In this document: positions 17,139 through 25,386 of the stretch, piece by piece
How the letters are laid out: every line of letters starts with the position of its first letter
How positions within the stretch are numbered: the stretch's first letter is position 1
Origin: Candidatus Adlerbacteria bacterium RIFCSPLOWO2_01_FULL_51_16
GTDB lineage: Bacteria; Patescibacteriota; Minisyncoccia; Phycocordibacterales; SBAW01
Assembly (NCBI GenBank): GCA_001775485.1
Contig: MEWX01000026.1
Span: 1 to 51,977, forward strand
DNA: 51,977 nt
Reading direction: 5' to 3'
The notes under the pieces: model-generated
The model's input: only the letters and a program-made list of their open reading frames with translations
What the model was told of the DNA's origin: nothing
Databases searched by the model: none
Program-made: the position numbers and the translations under genes

Positions 17139-18374
17139 ATGCAATCCTTCAGGATTGAAGATAGGCACGATTTCGCCTCTAAACTCCGGCAAGAGTCGGA
17201 GTTCGGGCGTATGCAGGCCTACATCAATTGGCAACGGGCGGTGCGCGACGCAAAAGTTAAGGGGCTTGAGGCCCCGCGGATGCCGCAGGGGTGGGGGCCG
17301 CTTTCCCTGAACCTCGACCTCACGACCGCCTGCAACTACGCGTGCACCCACTGCATCGATTGGGACATGCTGAACAGCAGGGCAAAATACGACCACGAGA
17401 TACTCATGAAATCTTTGTGGAATTTGATCGAGCGTGGCTTGCGTTCGGTCATCCTCATCGGCGGCGGTGAACCGACACTCTACCCGAAATTCGGGGACGT
17501 CGTGCGCTTCCTCAAAGAGCACGAGGTGCAGGTAGGCATCGTCAGCAACGGCTCCCGCAATGAGAAGATCTGTGAGATCGCTCCCGTCCTTGTGAAAAAG
17601 GATTGGGTGCGGTTTTCGCTCGACTCGGGCACGGAGAAAACCTTTGCAGCCATGCATCAGCCGAAGAAGCCCATTGGACTTGAGAAGATCTGCTCCTTTG
17701 TACCGCGTATCCGGGAGCTCAATCCCCTCATTGCGGTCGGCTTCTCCTACATCATCGTGTGGGGAGGTGCCGAGCGCGAGGCGCATGTGAAGATAATCCC
17801 GAACATCGGGGAGATGGTCGCTGCGGCAAAGCTCGCTCGCGAGCATAGCTTCACGTACATCTCCTTCAAACCGTTCCTAACCCGGCACCCGGACGGAGCG
17901 GAAGTGATGGATACAGCCGCGGTTTTGCAATTCAATGAAACCGTTGCCTCAATCCGGGAAGCGCTTTCCGAGGCGAAACTCCTCGAGACCGAGGGGTTCA
18001 AGGTCGTCGAAAGCACGAACTTGCGGGTACTGCTAGAAGGCAACTGGCGGGACTACACCCGCCAACCACACATGTGCCACATGATGGCCTTCCGGCAGGT
18101 GCTCTCGCCTTTGGGGCTCTACAATTGCCCGGCACACCGAGGTGAAACAAAGGCGCGTATGGGCGATCCGACCTCCTACCGGGACGAGAGCTCGATAACG
18201 GAGTTTGAGCGCTCAACCACGAGGATGCTTGAGACCTTTGATGCAATGCACGAATGCCGCGAGGTGACGTGCCTGTATCATTCCGCCAACCACATGTTGG
18301 AGGGGCTCATTGACGGCACGCTTAACGCCGCCGACGTTGAAGCGCTCCCCGACCGGGAAGATTACTTCTTGTAA
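17139..18374 (+). CDS. Radical SAM protein with SPASM-like C-terminal cysteines
   Basis: The start at 17139 is supported by GAGGTGAG 4-10 nt upstream; the frame is open from 17100 but without a ribosome site. The 411-residue protein has the radical SAM cluster motif C65-x3-C69-x2-C72, the GGGEPT glycine-rich SAM loop (108-113), and four late cysteines (C313, C330, C373, C378) spaced like a reduced SPASM or twitch auxiliary cluster. Such proteins modify peptides or sugars by radical chemistry. No precursor peptide gene is visible nearby, so a carbohydrate or nucleotide-sugar substrate is plausible. The gene is bracketed by terminators and is GC-richer than the flanking glycan genes. Confidence 0.85.
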   Translation: MQSFRIEDRHDFASKLRQESEFGRMQAYINWQRAVRDAKVKGLEAPRMPQGWGPLSLNLDLTTACNYACTHCIDWDMLNSRAKYDHEILMKSLWNLIERGLRSVILIGGGEPTLYPKFGDVVRFLKEHEVQVGIVSNGSRNEKICEIAPVLVKKDWVRFSLDSGTEKTFAAMHQPKKPIGLEKICSFVPRIRELNPLIAVGFSYIIVWGGAEREAHVKIIPNIGEMVAAAKLAREHSFTYISFKPFLTRHPDGAEVMDTAAVLQFNETVASIREALSEAKLLETEGFKVVESTNLRVLLEGNWRDYTRQPHMCHMMAFRQVLSPLGLYNCPAHRGETKARMGDPTSYRDESSITEFERSTTRMLETFDAMHECREVTCLYHSANHMLEGLIDGTLNAADVEALPDREDYFL

Positions 18375-18390
18375 TCGTCCCACGATCACG

Positions 18391-18424
18391 ACCCCTGGGC
18401 CTACGGCCCAGGGGTTATTTTTTT
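18391..18424 (+). terminator. Rho-independent terminator after the radical SAM gene
   Basis: ACCCCTGGGCC (18391-18401) pairs with GGCCCAGGGGT (18405-18415) around a 3-nt loop, followed by TATTTTTTT. It overlaps the stop codon of the convergent membrane-protein gene at 18415. Confidence 0.92.
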
Positions 18425-20157
18425 ATTGCATACAGTTTAAAGTCACCGCTCTCAACTACCGCCGGTTCTGTTATTAACCCCTTAAGCCGCCACTCCGGCT
18501 CCATTTTGAAGTCCCAAAGTATGAAGTCGATTTTGTGCGTCTTGATGGTCTGCGAGAGCGGTTGCGATAAGAACTTTTGATACTGCGGCACCAATGCATC
18601 AAGCACCGAGTCGGGGAAGCAACCATAGGACCCGCACAAATCGCGCCAGTAGGTTCCTATAAATAAGAGTGCGCCAACCTCATCTCTGTGTCCATATAGA
18701 TATGTCTGTACCTCGCCTGCGGCAACTCCCTGCAGCGCGAGCATGACAAAGTAGTCGTGCACGAGTTGACTCTTCGGCACCGCAAACGTTGCATCATAAC
18801 CGCCCATGTAGGTAAACCCTTGGGTATATATCGTCAGCCGTGTTGCAAGGTAGTAGTTGGTAAGGGTGACCGTGCCCGGCCCCTGTGCGCGCAGATATGC
18901 AAACATAGGCGCTAGCGCCTGATGTCTCGCAGAGTCCTCGCTGTGAGCCCTGTACGAGGCCACTTGTACACCGAGTGCAAACCATCCGCACACTACAACT
19001 AGAGCGACTACGGTAAGGACACGCCAGACCTTTGGTACGAGAGTCAACGACTCCATCGCCAAAAAGGTCATGGCGAGCACAAACATCGGAATATTGGTAA
19101 AGAAATGGAAGTGCTGTTGAAAGACGAGTTTGCCGGTTATCACTTGATGGTTTGAGACAATGACACCGGCGATCAAAAGAAGCAAAACAAAGAGATACTT
19201 TTGTGCAAACGCGGCAGCCCACTCTCCGACAACTCCCCGCCCGCGGCTCCACCAACCCCACAAAAAAATGATTGAGTAGAGAAAGAGTGGCAGGAGAATG
19301 ACTTTTTCAACAATAACGCGGTGCGTGGGAATCGCCTGCGTGAGTTGACTCCCACCCCCGTGTACAAATATAGACAAATTCGCGACCAAGAAAGGCATCA
19401 TTACAAGTGCGGCTACAAAGCCGCTTGCGCAAGTGGCAAAAAAGAGCGGCCAGTTGCGCATTGCAAGCGCATAGAGCCCCATAACGCCGAGTGCGACAAA
19501 AGCGAACATCCAAAAATAAGGGTAGATATAGGCGAGTATCCCTACACTCACACCCGCAAGTGCTATCGCCCACGCTGAACGAGGAGCGCGCAACAAATGT
19601 AGTAGCGCTCCGAGTGCGGCAAAGAAGAAAAGTCCGCTTACCTGCGGATTGACCGGGCGCGAGTAGGACAAGAATTCACTAAATTCGCCGCGAAAAATAA
19701 AATTGCGGAAAAGATTTGATATCCCATTGGGGTGCACTAGCTCGGTGCCGAGAAGCATCGCGGCTGCAACCGCAATCGCGGTAAGCCGACTCCCCGAGAT
19801 TCCATATGCGAACGCGTAAAGAAGCAGCGTGAGCAGGGCGGGGAAGAAAAATTCTGCTGCTATGGCCAGCTCATCTATGCGCAGACCGAGCGCCTTGCCC
19901 ACCTTGCCGAGCACAAATTCTATAGGAAAGTATTGAAACGGATTGCCACTGTCTCTGTATTCATAATGAAAAGGATCCCGCACTAACCCCCGGCTCTCGT
20001 AGCTTTTGTTGATGACAGTGAAGTAAAAGTCCGCGTCTCCCGAATCCGCCATGACAATGCCCTGATACCCCGGGGTATAGGTGTTATACACATCAGGGCC
20101 GACATATATCGCCCCCACAAAAAGTGCGAGTATGAATGCGGCAAAGTGTTTCTTCAT
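18415..20157 (-). CDS. Large polytopic membrane protein, possible GT-C transferase
   Basis: The 580-residue protein begins MKKHFAAFILALFVGAIYVG and contains about a dozen hydrophobic helices up to residue 430, followed by a soluble C-terminal domain of about 150 residues. The first extracytoplasmic loop is rich in acidic residues (ADSGDADFYF), where GT-C glycosyltransferases keep catalytic Asp/Glu, and the gene sits 2 nt downstream of a Dpm1-like synthase that would supply polyprenyl-phosphate mannose. A GT-C role is therefore likely, but I do not recognise a defined family and the call is inference. Confidence 0.6.
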   Translation of the reverse strand: MKKHFAAFILALFVGAIYVGPDVYNTYTPGYQGIVMADSGDADFYFTVINKSYESRGLVRDPFHYEYRDSGNPFQYFPIEFVLGKVGKALGLRIDELAIAAEFFFPALLTLLLYAFAYGISGSRLTAIAVAAAMLLGTELVHPNGISNLFRNFIFRGEFSEFLSYSRPVNPQVSGLFFFAALGALLHLLRAPRSAWAIALAGVSVGILAYIYPYFWMFAFVALGVMGLYALAMRNWPLFFATCASGFVAALVMMPFLVANLSIFVHGGGSQLTQAIPTHRVIVEKVILLPLFLYSIIFLWGWWSRGRGVVGEWAAAFAQKYLFVLLLLIAGVIVSNHQVITGKLVFQQHFHFFTNIPMFVLAMTFLAMESLTLVPKVWRVLTVVALVVVCGWFALGVQVASYRAHSEDSARHQALAPMFAYLRAQGPGTVTLTNYYLATRLTIYTQGFTYMGGYDATFAVPKSQLVHDYFVMLALQGVAAGEVQTYLYGHRDEVGALLFIGTYWRDLCGSYGCFPDSVLDALVPQYQKFLSQPLSQTIKTHKIDFILWDFKMEPEWRLKGLITEPAVVESGDFKLYAIKK

Positions 20158-20159
20158 AT

Positions 20160-20864
20160 CTATTTTCTAAAACGCATATGCCAAGGAGCAAGGACCGCTT
20201 CCCCTATGACACCACTGGACATCTTTGAAGCTCCCTGGTGCCTGTCCTCGAGAAGAACGGGAATTTCTACAATCCGTGCACCCTTTTTCCATAACCTATG
20301 TTTGATCTCCATCATAAACGCGTGCCCCCGGGCATTGATATCCTGCAGATGGGCTTCGCGCATAAAACTCGCGCGCATCAAGATAAAGCCCGCAGTGCAA
20401 TCATTGATTGGCATACCGGTGATGGTGCGGCAATAGCGGTTGGCAAACCGGCTTAAAAGACGCCGCCACAAGACCCAACCCACCGTGCCGCCGCCTGTGA
20501 CATAGCGCGACCCGATAACCACGTCGGCTTTGTGCGAGGCGGCAATCATTTGCGGCAAGTATTTCGGATCGTGTGAGAAGTCGGCATCGAGCATCTGCAC
20601 CCACTCAACTTCCTGATCTTTCAGCACCTCGTCAAACGCATTGAGGTACGCTTTGCCTAAGCCCTCTTTGCCCTTGCGGGACAGAAGTTTTATATGAACA
20701 TCACCCGCTATGAGCGAGCGCACAATGCCTGCCGTACCATCCGGCGAGTTGTCATCGACAACAAGTATATCAATCGTCGGCTCAAACTCGCGCACGCGCG
20801 CAATAATAGGCGCAATATTTTGCGCCTCATTGTAGGTGGGGATTATAACCACAATTTTTTGCAT
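20160..20864 (-). CDS. Dolichol/polyprenol-phosphate mannosyltransferase-like GT2
   Basis: I use ATG 20864 (MQKIVVIIPTYNEAQN); the frame starts at 20888, but the GT2 fold begins here. The 234-residue enzyme has VVDDNSPDGT (35-44) and the metal site DADFSHDP (93-100), both characteristic of Dpm1-type polyprenyl-monophosphomannose synthases, and it lacks C-terminal membrane helices as in the soluble Dpm1 class. It would make polyprenyl-phosphate mannose or glucose at the cytosolic face for an extracytoplasmic GT-C enzyme, probably the polytopic protein encoded next. Confidence 0.9.
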   Translation of the reverse strand: MQKIVVIIPTYNEAQNIAPIIARVREFEPTIDILVVDDNSPDGTAGIVRSLIAGDVHIKLLSRKGKEGLGKAYLNAFDEVLKDQEVEWVQMLDADFSHDPKYLPQMIAASHKADVVIGSRYVTGGGTVGWVLWRRLLSRFANRYCRTITGMPINDCTAGFILMRASFMREAHLQDINARGHAFMMEIKHRLWKKGARIVEIPVLLEDRHQGASKMSSGVIGEAVLAPWHMRFRK

Positions 20865-20932
20865 GTCTGTATACTGAAAATACAGCATTATAGCTTGCGG
20901 CGCAACGATAAAAAGAGTATGATTTTCCTGTT

Positions 20933-22189
20933 ATGAAGCGCGTTACCTGCCGTATTTCAGGCGAACTACTTGTAGAACTTTTTTCACTTGGCGACTTATA
21001 CATATCTGATTTTCTTCCCAAAGACAGTTCCCCCAGTTCAGCAAAAGTCCCCTTGACCATGATGCTTGCTCCAAAATCGGGATTGGTACAGCTTGCCCAC
21101 ACGGCATCCTTTGACGATATGTACAAGCAATACTGGTACCGCTCGGGTACAAACGAGTCAATGGTCGAAGAATTGAAGCAGATTGCAACGTCTTCAGTAA
21201 AACTCATGAATATGAAACCGGGCGACATATTTGTCGATATCGCCTGCAATGATGGAACACAATTCTCCTTTGTCGACCCGAGTATCGTCCGTATCGGTTT
21301 TGACCCAGCAAAAAATACATATAAAGAGGCAGACAAGACGCGATTTGATCTCTTTGTGAATGATTATTTCTCCGCAAAAGCATACCGCGAATCAAAATGG
21401 GGCTCAAAGAAAGCAAAAGTCATAACAACGATTGCAATGTTCTATGACCTGGAGGACCCGCACGTATTTGTTGAAGATGTAAAAGAAATTATGGACGACA
21501 ACGGGTTGTGGGTAGTGCAGATGAGTTATTTGCCGCTGATGTTAAAACAACTCGCATTTGATAATATTTGCCACGAGCACTTGGAGTACTACACGCTCCA
21601 ATCCTTTAAATACCTGCTCGACCAGCACGACATGCAAATAGTCGATTGCCAGCTCAACGACGTTAACGGCGGGAGTTTCCGCGTGTATATACGGAAAAAC
21701 AAAGCAGATCCCACAATCTTTGCGACCGCCCCCTATCGAGATGTTGCCAGGTACCGTGTCGAGTCAATTCTTACGCACGAAGAGACGCTCAAACTTAAAG
21801 ACCCGAAAACCTTTTTGAAGTTTTATAAAGACGCGTGCGACTTGCGCGACAAAACACTTGCCTTTATGAAGGCCGAGAAAGCGAAGGGTAAAAAAATTTG
21901 GGCCTACGGCGCATCAACCAAGGGCAACACTCTTTTGCAGTGGTGGGGCATCGACAATACGTTGCTTGACGGTATTGCCGAACGCCAGCCGATGAAATAC
22001 GGTCTCAAGACGGTCGGCACCAATATTCCTATTTTCTCCGACGAAGAGATGCGCAAAGCGGAGCCCGACTACTTGCTGGTACTGCCCTGGCATTTTATAG
22101 AATCTTTTGTGCGACGCGAACAGGAATTTCTAAACCGGGGAGGTAAATTCATTCTCCCCTGTCCCCATTTTGAAGTGATTGGGAAATAG
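20933..22189 (+). CDS. Sugar C-methyltransferase (NovU/TylCIII family)
   Basis: The 418-residue protein follows the three-part plan of deoxysugar C-3 methyltransferases: an N-terminal Methyltransf_13-like segment, a SAM domain with VDIACNDGTQ (101-110) and NICHEHLEYYT (211-221), and a C-terminal Methyltransf_14 domain with NGGSFRVY (245-252) and WAYGASTKGNTLLQWW. The N-terminal zinc site is degenerate: only Cys6 remains in CRISG where the family normally has CxxC pairs. It likely C-methylates a 4-keto-6-deoxy nucleotide sugar such as that made by the CapD fusion. A decayed C-terminal fragment of a second copy lies at 22887. Confidence 0.85.
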   Translation: MKRVTCRISGELLVELFSLGDLYISDFLPKDSSPSSAKVPLTMMLAPKSGLVQLAHTASFDDMYKQYWYRSGTNESMVEELKQIATSSVKLMNMKPGDIFVDIACNDGTQFSFVDPSIVRIGFDPAKNTYKEADKTRFDLFVNDYFSAKAYRESKWGSKKAKVITTIAMFYDLEDPHVFVEDVKEIMDDNGLWVVQMSYLPLMLKQLAFDNICHEHLEYYTLQSFKYLLDQHDMQIVDCQLNDVNGGSFRVYIRKNKADPTIFATAPYRDVARYRVESILTHEETLKLKDPKTFLKFYKDACDLRDKTLAFMKAEKAKGKKIWAYGASTKGNTLLQWWGIDNTLLDGIAERQPMKYGLKTVGTNIPIFSDEEMRKAEPDYLLVLPWHFIESFVRREQEFLNRGGKFILPCPHFEVIGK

Positions 22190-22846
22190 TTATTGGTCTT
22201 TCAGTTTCCGCATCTCAAGAAATACAATCCCCAAAGGAAGCGGTTGGAGTAAAAATACACGCGAGTGCGGAGTGATTGCCTTGCCTACCTCGAGCAGTTC
22301 TTTGCGATCAAAAAAGCGCTGCTCTGTCCACGGCCAAAAGCGGCGAAGCATTGTAGGGCGGGTACTTTTGTACCAGAGTGTGTGATAGGAGTATTTATAC
22401 GGGACACTAATGAGCGCCACACCGCCCGGAGCAAGTGCCTTATAGTGTTCGCGCGCGACACTCGTTGAATCCTCAAAATGTTCAATGAGCCCCTGACTCC
22501 AGACAAAATCAAACTTCTCTTGCAGATTGAGTTTCGTACAGTCATCCACTACAAACCGTGCGTTTGCAATGTTATGTTGTAGTGCATATTCGGTCGCTTG
22601 CCGCACCGCAACATCTGAAATGTCTACGCCCAAAAGGTTTTTTAATTCAGGAGCCAGAGAAAGCGAGAGAGACGCACGGCCGCAGCCCAATTCAAGCATC
22701 CGGGTTTCGCGGGTTATATACCGGCGATGTATCCGACGGAAGAATATATTGTATGTCGAGCGGCCGAGGTCGATGACTTTATCCAGCATCCCCCGCCGCT
22801 CCCAGATTTTTTGCCACTCCTCTGTCTGTTCGGTACTTTTTTGCAT
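22190..22846 (-). CDS. Class I SAM-dependent methyltransferase
   Basis: The 218-residue protein has a standard Methyltransf_11/25 fold: MLELGCGRAS (50-59), GVDISDVAV for motif II, FDFVWSQGLIEHF for motif IV and LAPGGVALISVPY for the following strand. Its stop abuts that of the convergent C-methyltransferase (22189/22190). It lies between the intact C-methyltransferase and its degenerate copy, so it may have arrived in the same rearrangement. The substrate is unknown; methylation of a glycan or lipid-linked sugar is the contextual guess. Confidence 0.82.
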   Translation of the reverse strand: MQKSTEQTEEWQKIWERRGMLDKVIDLGRSTYNIFFRRIHRRYITRETRMLELGCGRASLSLSLAPELKNLLGVDISDVAVRQATEYALQHNIANARFVVDDCTKLNLQEKFDFVWSQGLIEHFEDSTSVAREHYKALAPGGVALISVPYKYSYHTLWYKSTRPTMLRRFWPWTEQRFFDRKELLEVGKAITPHSRVFLLQPLPLGIVFLEMRKLKDQ

Positions 22847-22886
22847 CTAGCCAGTATAACGGTCCGCATCCGCTTTCGCCATCAGC

Positions 22887-23012
22887 GTTGAGCGCCAACT
22901 GATAAAGTACGGCCTTAAAACCAATCGTTTGTGCTACACGAAAATGAATTTTTGGATAGGGGGCGGAAAATTTATTGTCCCTTGCCCCCGCTCCAAGGTT
23001 ATAGGAAAATAA
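22887..23012 (+). pseudogene. Degenerate C-terminal fragment of a sugar C-methyltransferase
   Basis: Three short stretches in shifting frames match the C-terminus of the intact gene at 20933 in order: VERQLIKYGLKT (frame of 22887) to IAERQPMKYGLKT; SFVLHENEFLDRG (frame of 22925) to SFVRREQEFLNRG; and GGKFIVPCPRSKVIGK plus stop (22965-23012) to GGKFILPCPHFEVIGK plus stop. About 30 residues between the first two are deleted, and a 1-nt shift lies in a G run near 22960. The remainder of the gene is absent. It precedes the nucleotidyltransferase by 4 nt. Confidence 0.8.
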
Positions 23013-23016
23013 CACC

Positions 23017-23712
23017 ATGCAAGCGGTTATTTTGGCCGGAGGATTGGGCAACCGACTTCGGCCTATTACGCTTGAGATCCCCAAACCATTGGTACCGGTC
23101 AAAAAAAGACCTATACTTAACCACCATGTCGCATTTCTTATTAATGGAGGGGTTGAGGAAATTTTTGTCATTGTGAATATTGCAGAGGCAGCAGACTACG
23201 ATCGGTGGATAAAAACATGGAGCGACGAGCCGTGGATGGCTCGAGTGCGGGTTGTATATGAGAAAGAAAGTAGAGGGACATTTGGCTCCCTGCAAACAGT
23301 GCTTCCCATGCTTAATAAAGAGCGGCTCATAATAAGCAATGGCGATAGCCTGATGGATTTCGATATGCAGGAGCTAATACGCTCACACACCCAAGGCGGA
23401 ACATTAGTGACTACTGCACTTGGCACGACAGAGGACCCGTACGAGTACGGGGTAGCGATTATACAAGATGGACGGATTGAGCGATTTACAAAGAACCCCG
23501 CAGAGCCGAATAGTGGACACATTTCCATGGGACTCTATGTCGTAGAACCTGCTGTCCTGGAATTACTTGAGGACCGTATCCAAAGTTTTGAATATGATGT
23601 ATTGACCGCGCTATCCTTGCAAAAAGAGAATAATGGTGGTATAATGAAAAACAGTCGGTTCTACGAGTGCGGGACTCTCTCCCGTTGGGAACGAGCCATT
23701 AAGGAGTGGTAA
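23017..23712 (+). CDS. Sugar-phosphate nucleotidyltransferase
   Basis: The 231-residue protein has the nucleotidyltransferase signature AVILAGGLGNRLRPIT (3-18) with KPLVPV, and the metal-binding NGDSLMDFD in the middle. At this length it is a single-domain pyrophosphorylase of the HddC/RmlA-like or GMP group and lacks a left-handed beta-helix. It would activate a sugar 1-phosphate with an NTP to start nucleotide-sugar synthesis. It follows the remnant of a C-methyltransferase and is directly followed by the HD gene (no gap). Which sugar and which nucleotide cannot be read from sequence. Confidence 0.87.
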   Translation: MQAVILAGGLGNRLRPITLEIPKPLVPVKKRPILNHHVAFLINGGVEEIFVIVNIAEAADYDRWIKTWSDEPWMARVRVVYEKESRGTFGSLQTVLPMLNKERLIISNGDSLMDFDMQELIRSHTQGGTLVTTALGTTEDPYEYGVAIIQDGRIERFTKNPAEPNSGHISMGLYVVEPAVLELLEDRIQSFEYDVLTALSLQKENNGGIMKNSRFYECGTLSRWERAIKEW

Positions 23713-24387
23713 ATGGACAGCGCATCGCGGGAGAAGACCCGCTATTTCTCGAAATTCGCGCTCGCCCACCTGCGGGAGATGCGAATTCTTAAAGCAGGAA
23801 AGATCCTCGGACCTGAAAGCGAAGGCTGGCGAAATGTTGCCCAGCATTGCCTAGCGGAGGCAGTCGGCGCGGATATACTGGCCGAACACCTTGGAGCAGA
23901 CCGGAGCAAGGTCGTGCGCGGAACATTACTCCACGACTGGTACAAGCGCGGCGAGATTGCGGCGCGGCGCGAGCACGGTGGAATGAAAGGGTACCTTCTT
24001 TCCTCTGCGGAGGACGAGCAATTGTTGGTACGGTTCGGGGTCACGGAGGATATCATTCGCATCGCTCACGCAAATATCCCCGAGACAGAGGATCTAGGTC
24101 GTCTTGCACAACGTCCGTTGGAGGAAAAGATCATGCACTTTATGGACATGATCACCGACCAATCCTCATTCATTGAGTCCGAGGAGCGGCTGCAGAAAGT
24201 CGAGAGAAATCCTATGACCCTGGAGTTTCTCGAATCCTTTAGGCCTAGGTATGGCGGCAAGCACCTCAATGAGATCCAACGAGAGGTGCTCACGCTCGAG
24301 CAGGCGGAGTTCGAGTCCATACTCGGCATCGAGCATGGCACGCTTGTTCCCTTTCTCAACCATGAAGTGCAAAAGAGAATAGGATGA
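23713..24387 (+). CDS. HD-domain phosphohydrolase-like protein
   Basis: The 224-residue protein has an HD-domain metal set: H45 in AQHC, H74-D75 in LLHDWYKR, H119 in IAHANIPE and D145 in HFMDMITD, followed by an uncharacterised helical C-terminus. Such domains hydrolyse nucleotides or phosphoesters. The ATG directly follows the nucleotidyltransferase stop with AAGGAG 8 nt upstream, and a terminator follows the gene. The gene is GC-rich relative to its neighbours. The substrate is unknown; a nucleotide or a nucleotide-sugar byproduct is possible, but a role separate from glycan synthesis is equally likely. Confidence 0.75.
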   Translation: MDSASREKTRYFSKFALAHLREMRILKAGKILGPESEGWRNVAQHCLAEAVGADILAEHLGADRSKVVRGTLLHDWYKRGEIAARREHGGMKGYLLSSAEDEQLLVRFGVTEDIIRIAHANIPETEDLGRLAQRPLEEKIMHFMDMITDQSSFIESEERLQKVERNPMTLEFLESFRPRYGGKHLNEIQREVLTLEQAEFESILGIEHGTLVPFLNHEVQKRIG

Positions 24388-24414
24388 GCGCACCGAGACC
24401 GGTTCCACTCATAG

Positions 24415-24456
24415 CCGTCGCAGGGAGTTTACTCTTTGCGACGGTTTTTATTTTTC
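24415..24456 (+). terminator. Rho-independent terminator after the HD gene
   Basis: CCGTCGCA (24415-24422) pairs with TGCGACGG (24437-24444) around a 14-nt loop and is followed by TTTTTATTTTTC. It runs into the 3' end of the convergent SDR gene (stop at 24448). Confidence 0.85.
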
Positions 24457-25386
24457 TAAATCGGCTTTGACCATCATTTCGACTAATTGTAAGAACGGGA
24501 CTTCGGGCCGCCAATTGAGATCTTTTTTTATTTTATTGTTCTCACCAAAGAATATTTTGCCTTCGCTTGGACGGTAAAATTCTTTTGAAACCTTCACGAT
24601 GACCCGTCCGTCTTCGGTCTTCCCGATTTCATTGATCCCCGTCCCGCTCCACGCAAGTTTCATACCAAGTGCTTGTGCCGCCGCTTCGACAAACTCTCGC
24701 ACGGTATGAACTTCCCCTGTAGCGATTACATAATCATTCGGTGCCTTTGCCTGAAGCATCAAATACATCGCGCGTACATAGTCACCTGCAAAACCCCAGT
24801 CACGTTTAGTGTCTAAGTTCCCGAGCGTCAGACAATCAAGTGTCCCTTTTTTAATTTTTGCGAGAGAGGAGGTAATTTTACGTGTGACAAAACGTTCGTG
24901 GCGGCGAGGCGACTCATGGTTATAAAGAATGCCGGAGACCGCAAATATTCCATGATTCTTTCGATAGCCCTCTATCGCTTGATGTGCAAGGAGTTTGCCG
25001 TATGCATAGGGTTTTTTAGGATGAAAGGGTGTTTGCTCATTCTGCGGACTTTCTACCGGCTCTCCGTACATCTCTGCCGAAGACGCTTGGAAGAAACGCG
25101 TCTTCGGTGAAAGAGAGCGAACTGCTTGAAGAAACAATAGCGGCACTTCCCCACAACTTCTCACCGTTCCTATTGGGTCTTCCCACGGATCTTGAACGGT
25201 CGAAACAGAAGCGAGATTATATATTTCATCAAATTTTTTTGAAACAAGGTTACTTATAAACAAAGGATCGAGCAGGTCGCCATCACTTCGGTCAACGCCG
25301 TGTACCTCGTACCCCTTCTCCGTAAGGAACTCCGCTAAGTAGGAGCCGTCTTGCCCAGCGACCCCCGTTATGAGTGCTTTTTTCAT
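24448..25386 (-). CDS. GDP-mannose 4,6-dehydratase-like SDR (second paralogue)
   Basis: The 312-residue extended SDR starts [17 protein letters not shown], the Gmd-type nucleotide loop, and keeps the catalytic pair in YAYGK (Y127, K131) with ASSAEMYG before it. It shares NHESPRR and VTRK with the gene upstream, with which it overlaps by 1 nt (25386), so it is a tandem paralogue. It lacks the RR-T-S-T insert that binds the second NADP in true Gmd and is about 30 residues shorter, so it may instead be an Rmd-like 4-reductase or act on another nucleotide sugar. Confidence 0.82.
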   Translation of the reverse strand: MKKALITGVAGQDGSYLAEFLTEKGYEVHGVDRSDGDLLDPLFISNLVSKKFDEIYNLASVSTVQDPWEDPIGTVRSCGEVPLLFLQAVRSLSPKTRFFQASSAEMYGEPVESPQNEQTPFHPKKPYAYGKLLAHQAIEGYRKNHGIFAVSGILYNHESPRRHERFVTRKITSSLAKIKKGTLDCLTLGNLDTKRDWGFAGDYVRAMYLMLQAKAPNDYVIATGEVHTVREFVEAAAQALGMKLAWSGTGINEIGKTEDGRVIVKVSKEFYRPSEGKIFFGENNKIKKDLNWRPEVPFLQLVEMMVKADLEK

